From NCBI GenBank assembly GCA_942493365.1, contig OW818697.1, positions 248,001-312,000 on the forward strand: DNA of 64,000 bases, in the 5' to 3' direction. The notes below the pieces were generated by a model. That model was given only the letters and a program-made list of their open reading frames with translations, did not search any database and was not told the DNA's origin. The position numbers were made by a program, and so were the translations under genes. Of this stretch, positions 39,453 to 48,185 are shown piece by piece; the first letter of the stretch is position 1; the number at the start of each line of letters is the position of its first letter. Origin of the DNA: UBA8949 sp942493365 (lineage in GTDB: Bacteria > Bacillota > Clostridia > Saccharofermentanales > UBA5734).

Positions 39453-39478
39453 TTTAAAAAGCGCCTTCGCTTTTTAAA
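39453..39478 (-). terminator. Hairpin between oppF-like gene and oppA
   Basis: Perfect 11-bp inverted repeat (39453-39463 and 39468-39478) with a 4-nt loop, T-rich on its distal arm, in the gap between the ATPase gene and the binding-protein gene. It may be a partial terminator or an mRNA-stabilising hairpin, giving oppA a different expression level from the membrane part. Confidence 0.6.
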
Positions 39479-39488
39479 CCAAAATAGA

Positions 39489-40454
39489 TCAGATTTGACC
39501 CGCAAACAAGCAACTGACCAGATGTCCGGGTTCAATTTCAACCAGTTGTGGCTCCACTTTCGAACAAATGTCTTTTTTGTAAGCACAACGAGTCGAAAAT
39601 GAACAACCCGGCGGCGGATTCATCGGATTGGGCACGTCGCCTTCGAGTATAATCCGCTTCCTTTTGCTGCTGACTTCTGGGTCGTGCGTCGGAATTGCTG
39701 ATAGCAGCGCCCTCGTGTAGGGGTGCTGCGGGTTTTGATAGAGACCCAAGGCATCGTATAATTCAACGATGCGACCCAGATACATCACACCGATCTGGTT
39801 GGAGATGTGTTTGACAACAGCCAGATCATGCGCGATAAACAGGTAGGTCAGCTTCAATTCGTTCTGAAGTTTTTCCAGCATATTTAAAATCTGGGCCTGG
39901 ATGGAAACATCCAACGCCGAGACCGGCTCGTCGCAGACGATAAACTCTGGTTCAACAGCCAGTGCGCGCGCAATGCCGATGCGCTGACGTTGACCGCCGG
40001 AAAATTCGTGCGGGTAGCGGTTGGCATGTTCACAGGATAAGCCGACCAGATCCAAAAGATTCGTAATCTTTTCGGCGCGTTCCTTTTTCCCTGATGCAAG
40101 CTTGTGAATATCAATCGGTTCGCCGACGATATCGCTGACGGTCATGCGCGGATTGAGGGAAGCGTACGGATCCTGAAAGATGTACTGCATTTTGCGCCGA
40201 TAAGGTAGCATCTTGACCTTCGTGATATCTTCACCACGATAGATGATACTGCCTCGCGTCGGCTCGTAAAGGCGCAAAATGGTGCGGCCGACGGTTGTTT
40301 TGCCGCAGCCCGATTCGCCGACCAGACCAAGGGTTTCACCTTCTTTGATCTTGAGGCTGACGCCGTCAACCGCTTTGAGCAGGTGATGACCCCGGGTTTC
40401 GCCGCTGACATGAAAATGTTTTGCGAGGTCTTGAATTTCAATCAGGCTGTCCAC
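39489..40454 (-). CDS. Peptide ABC transporter ATP-binding protein (OppF/DppF type)
   Basis: 321 residues if started at the GTG at 40454, which has GGAGGT 7 nt upstream; this start overlaps the preceding gene by 17 nt. Features: Walker A GESGCGKTT, signature SGGQRQRIGIARAL, Walker B FIVCDEPVSALDVS and the switch His. The C-terminal OppD/F domain has PPPGCSFSTRCAYKKDIC, with Cys residues that bind a cluster in some members. It energises oligopeptide or dipeptide uptake together with the OppD-type partner. Confidence 0.93.
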   Translation of the reverse strand: MDSLIEIQDLAKHFHVSGETRGHHLLKAVDGVSLKIKEGETLGLVGESGCGKTTVGRTILRLYEPTRGSIIYRGEDITKVKMLPYRRKMQYIFQDPYASLNPRMTVSDIVGEPIDIHKLASGKKERAEKITNLLDLVGLSCEHANRYPHEFSGGQRQRIGIARALAVEPEFIVCDEPVSALDVSIQAQILNMLEKLQNELKLTYLFIAHDLAVVKHISNQIGVMYLGRIVELYDALGLYQNPQHPYTRALLSAIPTHDPEVSSKRKRIILEGDVPNPMNPPPGCSFSTRCAYKKDICSKVEPQLVEIEPGHLVSCLFAGQI

Positions 40455-41460
40455 TTTCGCGACCTCCGTTTTCTTTAAAATATTCATCGACGAAGTGCAG
40501 CCAACACGCGGACTGGTGATCTTCATCAATCTGGTAGAATGGCGGTTGTTCGTCCAGACAGATTTTCATGCATTTTTCACAGCGCGGCGCAAATGAGCAG
40601 CCGGCTGGGGGATTCATCAGATCAACCGGAGCGCCTTCAATGGGATGGAGCGGCTGCTTTTCATTGTTCTCAAGTTTTGGCAGCGAATTGAGCAGACCCA
40701 GGGTGTACTGATGACTGGGTTTCTTAAAGAGTTCGAGCACCGGAGCCGACTCCACAATCTTGCCGCCGTACATGATGATAACCTTGTCGCAAAGCTCTGA
40801 AATAATGCCCAAATCGTGGGTGATGAGGACGATGCTCATACCGGTATTCTTTTTGAGATCTTTCATGATTTCCAGAATCTGAGCTTGAATGGTCACGTCA
40901 AGCGCCGTCGTAGGCTCGTCGGCGATCAGCAGTTTGGGCTCACAGGCCAACGCCATCGAGATCATGGCGCGTTGACGCATGCCGCCGGAAAATTCAAAGG
41001 GGTACTGTTTGACTCGTCGTTCCGGTGACGGGATACCCACCCGACGCAATAAATCGATTGCGCGAAGCCTTGCTTCGTTCCTTTTCATTTTAAGGTGACG
41101 ATAAAGGGGTTCGCGCAATTGATTGCCAATTGTGAAGACTGGATTGAGTGACGTCATCGGGTCCTGAAAGATCATCGCCACGTCATTGCCGCGAATGCTG
41201 CGCATTTCTCGTTCACGGAGACTGAGAATGTCTTTGCCATTCAGGGTTATTCTGCCGCTGACGACGCGGCCAGGATTTTGCAGCAGACGCATGATCGAGT
41301 ACGCAGTAACAGATTTGCCGCTGCCGGACTCGCCGACAATGCCAAGCGCTTCACCTTCATCGAGTGTCCATGAAACACCGCGGAGTGCTTTGACTTCGCC
41401 TGCTGGGGTAAAGAAGGATACATAAAGGTCGTCAATTTCAACCAGGCGTTTATTTTCCAA
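40438..41460 (-). CDS. Peptide ABC transporter ATP-binding protein (OppD/DppD type)
   Basis: 340 residues. Features: Walker A GESGSGKSV, Q-loop segment FQDPMTSLNP, signature FSGGMRQRAMISMAL, Walker B LLIADEPTTALDV, and the OppD C-terminal PPAGCSFAPRCEKCMKIC. It pairs with the following ATPase. It begins about 10 nt after oppC and overlaps the next gene, so the transporter genes form one operon. Confidence 0.94.
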   Translation of the reverse strand: MENKRLVEIDDLYVSFFTPAGEVKALRGVSWTLDEGEALGIVGESGSGKSVTAYSIMRLLQNPGRVVSGRITLNGKDILSLREREMRSIRGNDVAMIFQDPMTSLNPVFTIGNQLREPLYRHLKMKRNEARLRAIDLLRRVGIPSPERRVKQYPFEFSGGMRQRAMISMALACEPKLLIADEPTTALDVTIQAQILEIMKDLKKNTGMSIVLITHDLGIISELCDKVIIMYGGKIVESAPVLELFKKPSHQYTLGLLNSLPKLENNEKQPLHPIEGAPVDLMNPPAGCSFAPRCEKCMKICLDEQPPFYQIDEDHQSACWLHFVDEYFKENGGRESGQPD

Positions 41461-41469
41461 AGGAGCACC

Positions 41470-42498
41470 TCATTTCTTCATACGCGGATCAAGTACGTCC
41501 CGCAGCGCATCGCCAAGCGTGTTGAAAGCCAAGATGATCAGGGCGATTGTAACTGCCGGAAATACAAGCCTGAGCGGGAAAGAATAGATGCCATTGAGCG
41601 CGTCGTTAACCATCGACCCGAGCGAGGCTTTCGGTGCCGATATGCCCAGACCAATGAAGCTCAGGAAGGACTCAACAAAAATGGCCGCTGGAATCTGCAG
41701 GGTTGTCGTGACGATGATCGGCCCCATGCAATTCAGCAGCAAGTGTTTGCGGATAATTCGGCCGTTGCTTGCGCCCATGGCGCGGGCGGCCAAAACAAAT
41801 TCCTGCTCCTTGAGCGCCAGCACCTGACCGCGCACAATACGAGCCATGGTCACCCAGTAAAGCAGGGCAAAGACCAGGAACATCGCCAGCAGCGGCGCGC
41901 CCAGTGACTGAAGGCCGGAAAATGACGGCGACGATTCGATTAGTTTCTCTAGGGGTTCTTTCAGCGCAATTGACAGGAGAATAACCACCAAGGTGTCCGG
42001 CAGGGAGTAGATTATCTCAACAATTCTCATCATGATATTATCGACTCTGGCGCTGGCCATGCCGGAAATGGCGCCGTAGATCGAGCCGATGATCAACGTG
42101 ACGAAAGCCGCCAAGAGGCCGATGGTCAGTGAGACCTGGGTGCCATCCATGACGCGGACCAGTGTATCGCGACCGAATTTATCGGTACCGAAAAGATGTT
42201 GCCACGATGGCAGTTGATTTTCCGAGCCGCGAATGAATTGATCATACTGATAGGGCGACAGCAGCGGTCCAACAAAAGCGAAAAGCAACATGAAAACGAT
42301 GAATCCCAGTGCAATCATCGCCAGATGATTTTTACGGAACCGCCGCCAGGCATCCTTCCACAGCGACGTGCTTTCGCGCATGAAGCAAAGCTCTTGCTTT
42401 TCCTCGGGCGTCGCCAAATCACTCCGCCGGGGATCAACATGAAAGCTGAAGGTTTTTTTCGGGACTTCTTTGGTCTCGGGTTTTAAAATCTGTTCCAT
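41470..42498 (-). CDS. Peptide ABC transporter permease (OppC type)
   Basis: 342 residues from ATG 42498 with GGGAGG upstream. An N-terminal cytoplasmic region of about 70 residues precedes the first membrane helix (MIALGFIVFMLLFAFVGPLL); then come HLFGTDKFGRDTLVRVMDGTQ and the remaining helices. The ATPase-docking EAA-type loop reads EFVLAARAMGASNGRIIRKH. It forms the membrane channel together with OppB. Confidence 0.93.
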   Translation of the reverse strand: MEQILKPETKEVPKKTFSFHVDPRRSDLATPEEKQELCFMRESTSLWKDAWRRFRKNHLAMIALGFIVFMLLFAFVGPLLSPYQYDQFIRGSENQLPSWQHLFGTDKFGRDTLVRVMDGTQVSLTIGLLAAFVTLIIGSIYGAISGMASARVDNIMMRIVEIIYSLPDTLVVILLSIALKEPLEKLIESSPSFSGLQSLGAPLLAMFLVFALLYWVTMARIVRGQVLALKEQEFVLAARAMGASNGRIIRKHLLLNCMGPIIVTTTLQIPAAIFVESFLSFIGLGISAPKASLGSMVNDALNGIYSFPLRLVFPAVTIALIILAFNTLGDALRDVLDPRMKK

Positions 42499-42514
42499 TA
42501 ATAACCTCCCCCTT

Positions 42515-43429
42515 TCAACGCAACTTAATTCTAGGATCGACAATGGTGTAGAGAATATCAACGATCAAATTGATGCCAATGATCAGGACGGCCAGGAAGA
42601 TCGTGGTGCCCATGATCAACGGATAGTCGCGGGCAGCAATGCAGTCAATGAAAAAGCGTCCCAGCCCTGGCACACTGAAAATTCGTTCAACCGCGAATCC
42701 ACCGGTGATCAGGTACGCCGTCATTGGGCCGAGATAGGTGATAACCGGAATGACCGAGTTTTTGAGCGCGTGCTTAAAATAGATTTTAGTATACGAAAGA
42801 CCTTTGGCGCGAGCAGTTTTGATATAGTCCTGACCCAGTGTTTCCAACATCGACGAGCGGGTCAGCTTAGTGATGTAGCAAATCGGATAGAACGAATAGG
42901 TGATGACTGGCAGGATGTAATTCTCGGGCGAGTCGGACCAGGTCGTTGGGGCAATGTTGAGCAGAACGCCAAATACAATCAGCAGTAACGTACCCAAAAC
43001 AAAGCCTGGTACCGAAATACCAAAAGTGGTGATCAACATCACCAATCGATCCAGAAACGACTCGTGGGTGATTGCCGCCAAGATGCCCAGTGTTATACCG
43101 ATTATGATTGCTAAGGCAAGCGTAATGCCGCCAAGCTTGGCAGAAAGCGGAAATTTCTCAGCGATAATCCCGTTGACGGAACGGTCTTTGTATTTGAGTG
43201 AGGGTCCGAGGTCCCCTTCCGCCAAATGAGTAATGTAGATGCCAAACTGTTCAAGAAGAGGCTTGTCGAGCCCATACTTCTTTTCCATGTTGGCTTTTGT
43301 GGTGGCATTCATTTTTTCAGAATTGAAAGGTCCGCCTGGTACCAGATGCATAAGAAAAAATGTTAGTAAAATGATGGCTACTAATGTTGCGATTGATGAT
43401 AAAATTCGTTTGAGCAAAAACCTGATCAT
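42515..43429 (-). CDS. Peptide ABC transporter permease (OppB type)
   Basis: 304 residues, the first gene of the transporter operon. N-terminal MIRFLLKRILSSIATLVAIILLTFFLMHLVPGG is typical of OppB/DppB, as are the six membrane segments and the docking loop DYIKTARAKGLSYTKIYFKHALKN. Upstream, 43430-43623 holds no gene; the divIC gene ends at 43624 in the same direction. That spacer is AT-rich and should contain the operon promoter, but I see no unambiguous consensus. Confidence 0.93.
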   Translation of the reverse strand: MIRFLLKRILSSIATLVAIILLTFFLMHLVPGGPFNSEKMNATTKANMEKKYGLDKPLLEQFGIYITHLAEGDLGPSLKYKDRSVNGIIAEKFPLSAKLGGITLALAIIIGITLGILAAITHESFLDRLVMLITTFGISVPGFVLGTLLLIVFGVLLNIAPTTWSDSPENYILPVITYSFYPICYITKLTRSSMLETLGQDYIKTARAKGLSYTKIYFKHALKNSVIPVITYLGPMTAYLITGGFAVERIFSVPGLGRFFIDCIAARDYPLIMGTTIFLAVLIIGINLIVDILYTIVDPRIKLR

Positions 43430-43623
43430 TCTTGCACCTCAATGCAGACTCGACATTCAGTATGATGTGTTCGGATTTCTGAACTTATTCTACACTAATT
43501 TGCATAAAAGGGGAAATTATTTTGCATAACGACTATCAATATATTGACTGTCGTAACATATATCGCCATCAAATGCGGAAATCTCGGCATTTTCAGGCTT
43601 TGTCAAATGAAACTTTTGGCTAT

Positions 43624-43932
43624 TCAGTCTTCAAAAATGATTTCGTTGGGCCTGACCATGCCCAATTGGTCTCGGGCAATGCGTTCAATATACTCGTCGG
43701 TATCAACCATATTCTCGAGTTCCTGCAGTTCCGCTTGCTCACCGAGCGCATCTTCCATTTGACTGGCCAGCGTTTCCCGTTTTTCGAGCATGCGTAGCAT
43801 TTGCGTTTCTTGATCAAAATAGATGGCAACTGCCGAGGCGACGGCAAAAATCAGCACAAGACCGACTGTGATCTTGATGAAAATGCGGTTGCCCGTGTTT
43901 TTCCTTGTTGTTCGGCCTTTTTCGGCTGACAT
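43624..43932 (-). CDS. divIC: Septum formation initiator, DivIC/FtsB-like
   Basis: 102 residues. A basic N-terminus is followed by one membrane helix (about 19-38), a coiled coil with MLEKRETLASQMEDALGEQAELQELENM and the family end DEYIERIARDQLGMVRPNEIIF. DivIC forms a complex with FtsL and DivIB at the division site. It follows mazG-rqcP, as in Bacillus, except that yabP and yabQ are missing; the gap 43933-44074 shows no gene. Confidence 0.9.
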   Translation of the reverse strand: MSAEKGRTTRKNTGNRIFIKITVGLVLIFAVASAVAIYFDQETQMLRMLEKRETLASQMEDALGEQAELQELENMVDTDEYIERIARDQLGMVRPNEIIFED

Positions 43933-44074
43933 AGACCGTCTTGCCCCTTTATATCAGAAAACATTAATTATGATTATAGCGCAAATCTCAAGGAAGCATA
44001 AGCGGGATAGCCCAAATTTGACGTCTCTTAATCGACATGTAACGCTGTCGTAACAGGTCGTGCGGCAAAATCAC

Positions 44075-44338
44075 TCAATCGCGCAGGGCGTCGCCTTCTT
44101 CGAGAATTTCGAACAGGCTGCCCGCTTCATCCTTGCGCACAGTTTCCTTGACCGCCAGAATGCGGATGCGCGACAGGCCGGAGCCGAAGGCTATCTCCAG
44201 AATGTCACCGGCTTTGACCTCGGCACTCGGCTTGGCTTTACGGCCATTGATCGAAACACGCCCAGCGTCACAAACCTCGTTGGCTATGGTTCGGCGTTTG
44301 ATGACGCGGGCAACTTTAAGGTATTTATCCAGTCTCAT
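44075..44338 (-). CDS. rqcP: S4-domain RNA-binding protein RqcP (YabO)
   Basis: 87 residues. The S4 domain reads MRLDKYLKVARVIKRRTIANEVCDAGRVSINGRKAKPS, close to YabO/Hsp15-type proteins. RqcP works with RqcH on stalled large ribosomal subunits in poly-alanine tailing. Its ATG overlaps the mazG stop (ATGA). Confidence 0.9.
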   Translation of the reverse strand: MRLDKYLKVARVIKRRTIANEVCDAGRVSINGRKAKPSAEVKAGDILEIAFGSGLSRIRILAVKETVRKDEAGSLFEILEEGDALRD

Positions 44339-45225
44339 GTCATGAATGCCTCTCTTTCTTCCCTTTTGACTTGCTCCCAGAGCTGGTCCTGAGCCTCATA
44401 ACCCATGGTCTCGACTTGTTGCCCGTTTTGCCCGGCAATTTCTTCCAGTCGGGAAAATCGTCGGATAAACTTGTCCGTGGTTGACGTCAAAGCAATTTCT
44501 GGCTGCACTTTCAAATGCCGCGCGTAATTGACGGTCGAAAAGAGCAGATCGCCCACCTCGTCTTCCAGAGCACGACTGGCGTCTGCTGGCGAAAGCCGCC
44601 CATCTAGAACGGCCTGGTCGCATGACGAGATACAAGATTCTATTTCGTCGAGCTCCTCCATGATTTTGCCGCGTGGGCCGCTGGCGTCCGGCCAATCGAA
44701 TCCCACTTGAGCAGCCTTCTGCTGTACTTTGAAACTGCGATGCAGGGCCGGGAGAGACTTGGGAACATCCTGCAGCACCTGGGACAGACTGGCAAACCCT
44801 TTTTCAACTCGCTTGTTTTTCTCCCAGTTTTCCAGAACAGATTCTGGATTATCCGCCTGATCTTCACCAAAGATGTGCGTGTGGCGCGAGATCAGTTTGC
44901 GGCAGATGGCTGTGATTACATCGTCAAAGGTAAACTCACCGGCCTCCATGGCCAGCTGGGCATGGAAGACCACCTGCATCAGCACGTCACCCAATTCATC
45001 ACACAGTCGCTCGGGTCGGCCGCTGTCGATGGCATCGATGGCTTCATAAGCCTCCTCCAGCAAATTTTTCCGCAGGGTGGCGTGCGTCTGGACACGGTCC
45101 CACGGGCAGCCGTGATCGCTGCGTAAAAAAGCCATGAGGTCGAGCAATTCTTGCAGGATATAGTTGTCTTTAACGATGAACTCTGCGGCAGACGGCAGGC
45201 CCTCCTGCCAAGCGCGGTTTTGCAT
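44335..45225 (-). CDS. mazG: Nucleoside triphosphate pyrophosphohydrolase MazG
   Basis: 296 residues. Two MazG repeats are present: the first with CPWDRVQTHATLRKNLLEEAYEAIDAID and LCDELGDVLMQVVFHAQ (the metal-binding ExxED-like pattern), the second with the shorter DEVGDLLFSTVNYARHL. It hydrolyses non-canonical or excess NTPs to NMP and PPi. It lacks the N-terminal methylase-like domain found in the Bacillus YabN fusion. The rqcP gene is translationally coupled to it. Confidence 0.93.
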   Translation of the reverse strand: MQNRAWQEGLPSAAEFIVKDNYILQELLDLMAFLRSDHGCPWDRVQTHATLRKNLLEEAYEAIDAIDSGRPERLCDELGDVLMQVVFHAQLAMEAGEFTFDDVITAICRKLISRHTHIFGEDQADNPESVLENWEKNKRVEKGFASLSQVLQDVPKSLPALHRSFKVQQKAAQVGFDWPDASGPRGKIMEELDEIESCISSCDQAVLDGRLSPADASRALEDEVGDLLFSTVNYARHLKVQPEIALTSTTDKFIRRFSRLEEIAGQNGQQVETMGYEAQDQLWEQVKREEREAFMT

Positions 45226-45237
45226 ACGATCTCCTTG

Positions 45238-45498
45238 TCAGTCCAGCCAGTTGATCTGAAAGCGGTCAAAAGGGACTTTTTCATTATATTGCTCGGCAAA
45301 AAATATCGTTTGATGAAAGCGTGAAAACTCATGGGTGTTCTTCTTCATCCAAAGCGGAATTGGCACATCGAGCTGGCGGCACAGCAAGATCAGACACGCC
45401 TCCAGTTGCGGCACGAATTTGTCGCCGGTATCCGGCCTTTCGGCCGTCGCGATGCTGAGCAGGAGGTTGGCGCGAAAGATCCGTCCTTCAAGTTTCAT
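45238..45498 (-). CDS. Small conserved-looking hypothetical protein
   Basis: 86 residues from ATG 45498, which has AAGGAG about 10 nt upstream. The sequence shows a soluble mixed protein with a segment LLCRQLDVPIPLWMKKNTHEFSRF and no membrane helix. I do not recognise the family with certainty. It precedes mazG by 12 nt in the same direction, so it is likely first in the mazG-rqcP-divIC unit. Confidence 0.7.
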   Translation of the reverse strand: MKLEGRIFRANLLLSIATAERPDTGDKFVPQLEACLILLCRQLDVPIPLWMKKNTHEFSRFHQTIFFAEQYNEKVPFDRFQINWLD

Positions 45499-45522
45499 GG
45501 GCAAAAGCTCCTTCAACAGAAA

Positions 45523-45547
45523 AGATGCCGACCAACAGCCGGCATCT
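45523..45547. terminator. Hairpin separating the rhamnose operon from the mazG unit
   Basis: 8-bp inverted repeat (45523-45530 and 45540-45547), followed on the minus strand by TTTTCTG. It lies directly after rhaB and before the hypothetical gene, ending the long catabolic transcript. Confidence 0.7.
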
Positions 45548-45576
45548 ATATTTTAGCACAAGCAGCGCTTGGTCTG

Positions 45577-47058
45577 TTAGTTCAGCACCGGGTAAATCGC
45601 GTGGTATTTTTGAAGGGCTGCTTCCCAGACGGCGTGATCCTGCGGCTGGTATTCCTTCATATCGGTCGATGCCGCAATGACACGGCGGGCTTCGTCGAGC
45701 GAGGCGATGGCGCCGCTGGCCATCAACTGCACAGCAATGTTGCCAAGCGCCGTGCCTTCTATCGGGCCGGCCTGGACAATGCTGGCGGTGGCATTGGCGG
45801 TAAACTGCGACAGCAGGCCGTCCTGGGTGCCGCCGCCGACGACGTGTATGGCCGGGTAGCGCTGGCCGGTGATGCTTTCGATTTGGTCTTTGACCACGCG
45901 GTACTTGAGGGCGAGGCTTTCGTAAATGCAGCGCACGACTTGGCCGCGGGTTTTGGGCACGGGCTGGCCAGTTTTGCGACACAGCTCGCGAATGCGGCCA
46001 GGCATATCGCCTGGTGCGCCCAGGCTGGCGTCGTCGGGATCGATCAGGCTGACAAACGGCTGGCAGTCCAGCGCCTCCAACTCGAGATCGCGGTAGCTGG
46101 GGTTGCCGCCTTCGCGGATCCACTGGCGTCGGGATTCCTGGATCAGCCAGAGGCCCATGATATTTTTGAGGAAACGGATGGTGCGGTCGTAGCCGCCTTC
46201 GTTGGTGAAGTTGTAGCGGAAGGTATTGGCATCGATCAGCGGCGTCGGGCTTTCGATGCCCATCAACGACCAGGTGCCGCTGCTGATGTAGACGAAGTCC
46301 TTGCTGAGCGCCGGCACGGCCACGACGGCCGAAGCAGTGTCATGTGAGGCAACGGTGACGACTGGGATCGCCTCCACGCCAAGTTCGGCGCAGATCGCCG
46401 CGGACAGGACGCCGCTCTGGCGGCCGGGGTCGACCAGCGGGCAGAGCAGGCGGGTCGGCAAGCCAAGGCACTCGAGCATTTCGAGGTCCCATTCGCCGGT
46501 GCGCGGGTCGAGCATCTGTCCGGTTGACGCCATAGTGCGCTCCGACTGGCAGACGCCGGTCAGCAGATACTGCATCAGGTCGGGCATCAGGAGCATTTTG
46601 TCAGCACGTTCGAGCAGTTCCGGCCGCTTGGCCTGCAGGGCCGCCAGTTGGAAAATGGTGTTGAAGGGCTGAAACTGAATGCCGGTGCGGTTGTAGATTT
46701 CGTGTTTGGGCATGGTTATAAATATCTGATCCATGATGCCCTGCGTGCGGGCATCGCGGTAGTGGACGGGGTTTTCCAGGAGCCGGCCGTCTCGATCGAT
46801 CAGGCCAAAGTCGACACCCCAGGTGTCGATACCCAGGCTGTTGATTGCGCCGCTGGCCTTGGCCTTGATCAGACCCTGCTTGATTTCGTGAAAAAGGCGC
46901 AGGATGTCCCAATACAGGGTGTCGCCAACCATCACTGGGTCGTTGGCAAAGCGGTGAATTTCTTCGAGGTAAATCCGTGTGCCATCGAAGCGCCCGAGCA
47001 TTGCTCGTCCGCTGGATGCGCCAAAATCAAAAGCCAGGACTTGTTTCACATCAGACAT
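45577..47058 (-). CDS. rhaB: Rhamnulokinase
   Basis: 493 residues from ATG 47058, with GGAGGG 8 nt upstream. FGGY-family kinase with N-terminal AFDFGASSGRAMLG, GVDFGLIDRDGRLLENP, the phosphate motif SSGTWSLMGIE and the C-terminal adenosine motif HVVGGGTQDGLLSQF. RhaB phosphorylates L-rhamnulose to rhamnulose-1-phosphate. It is the last gene of the long minus-strand unit, following the aldolase by 18 nt. Confidence 0.93.
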   Translation of the reverse strand: MSDVKQVLAFDFGASSGRAMLGRFDGTRIYLEEIHRFANDPVMVGDTLYWDILRLFHEIKQGLIKAKASGAINSLGIDTWGVDFGLIDRDGRLLENPVHYRDARTQGIMDQIFITMPKHEIYNRTGIQFQPFNTIFQLAALQAKRPELLERADKMLLMPDLMQYLLTGVCQSERTMASTGQMLDPRTGEWDLEMLECLGLPTRLLCPLVDPGRQSGVLSAAICAELGVEAIPVVTVASHDTASAVVAVPALSKDFVYISSGTWSLMGIESPTPLIDANTFRYNFTNEGGYDRTIRFLKNIMGLWLIQESRRQWIREGGNPSYRDLELEALDCQPFVSLIDPDDASLGAPGDMPGRIRELCRKTGQPVPKTRGQVVRCIYESLALKYRVVKDQIESITGQRYPAIHVVGGGTQDGLLSQFTANATASIVQAGPIEGTALGNIAVQLMASGAIASLDEARRVIAASTDMKEYQPQDHAVWEAALQKYHAIYPVLN

Positions 47059-47076
47059 CGTTACCACCCTCCAGGA

Positions 47077-48183
47077 TCATTTCGCGGCCAGGCTTTTGCG
47101 GTACTTTTCGCTTTCCCAGTTGCTGATAAAGTCTTTACCCGCCTCGTTCATGGTGCAGACGGTCTGACCAGCCGCACGGATGGTCTGCGTGATGAAGAGG
47201 ATGGCCGTCAAGGTTTCCTCGATGGTTTTGGCTTCATTATAGGCGCACTGGTAAAGGATTTCGCCGGTTTGGCGGAAAATGGTGCATTTGTCGGGCAACG
47301 TCGCGGCGGCGGCTTCGGCCAGACTGCCAGACTCGGCCACGGCAAGCTGGCCGCTCAAAAAGACCAGCTGGTCGGGGTACAGGGCTTGACGCGTGAAAAA
47401 GTCGAGATCCCATGCGCTGCCGAGCAGCTGCTGGCGCAAGGCCGGTGAATTGGACTGCCAGCGTTCGTCCTGGCCGCTCAAGGCAAGCGTCGGCCAATCG
47501 GCCTCGCTGACGCCAAAGGCGGCGGCAATGCGCTGGTTGACCTCGTCATGCAGGCGCAGGCAGATGTCGGCGTCATGACCCGTGACGATCAGACCGTGAT
47601 TCTGCATGAAGATAATGGTCGGCAGTTTGCCGGTTGCGGCTGCAACCCTGCGGCGAGCCTCACCGATGGCAAAGGTCAGCTGTGCGCCGGGATTGATGTA
47701 GGACATAAAGGCATGGCTCTCGCCGATACCCTCGAGAGCCCGCGTCGCGATCGCTTCACCCGCGGTGCAGCAAGTCGCCAGGTTGGCGTAGACCGGGTGG
47801 GTGTGCAGCACATAGGTGTCGAGCAGCGAATGGAAGCCGGCCTCAACCGACGGCCGCACCTGCGGCAAGCCATCGATGGTCAGCGTGGCGGCCTTGGCCT
47901 GGGCCGAGCCCGCCGCTTCAACGTCGGCCAGCGCGGTCGGGTCGGTGAGTTGGTAAAAGTCACGAATAGCGGCATAGTCGAGCACCGCATAGGCCTGGTC
48001 GGCCGCGATCTGGTCCAGCCGGAAGCCCGAAGCTTTGATGGCCATCTGGCGTTCGTCAAACTTGACCGACGTGTTGCCGCCGCCGCCCTGGACATAGTCG
48101 GAGCGACTGCCAGCAGTGCCGGACATGCGGACATAGTTGGCCAGCCGCGCGGCGTTCTTTTGCACAAAGCTGTTATCTGACAT
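47077..48183 (-). CDS. Class II aldolase, probable rhamnulose-1-phosphate aldolase (RhaD/RhaE-like)
   Basis: 368 residues, about 95 longer than the E. coli RhaD and closer to the aldolase part of bifunctional RhaEW proteins. The class II core shows SDYVQGGGGNTSVKF near the N-terminus, the metal-binding HTHPVYANL, and IIFMQNHGLIVTGHD with a third His. The C-terminal extension (about 260-368) has no clear motif. From its place between rhaA and rhaB, it should split rhamnulose-1-phosphate into DHAP and L-lactaldehyde. The SDR part of RhaEW is not fused here; a separate SDR is upstream in the same operon. Confidence 0.85.
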   Translation of the reverse strand: MSDNSFVQKNAARLANYVRMSGTAGSRSDYVQGGGGNTSVKFDERQMAIKASGFRLDQIAADQAYAVLDYAAIRDFYQLTDPTALADVEAAGSAQAKAATLTIDGLPQVRPSVEAGFHSLLDTYVLHTHPVYANLATCCTAGEAIATRALEGIGESHAFMSYINPGAQLTFAIGEARRRVAAATGKLPTIIFMQNHGLIVTGHDADICLRLHDEVNQRIAAAFGVSEADWPTLALSGQDERWQSNSPALRQQLLGSAWDLDFFTRQALYPDQLVFLSGQLAVAESGSLAEAAAATLPDKCTIFRQTGEILYQCAYNEAKTIEETLTAILFITQTIRAAGQTVCTMNEAGKDFISNWESEKYRKSLAAK

Positions 48184-48185
48184 AT

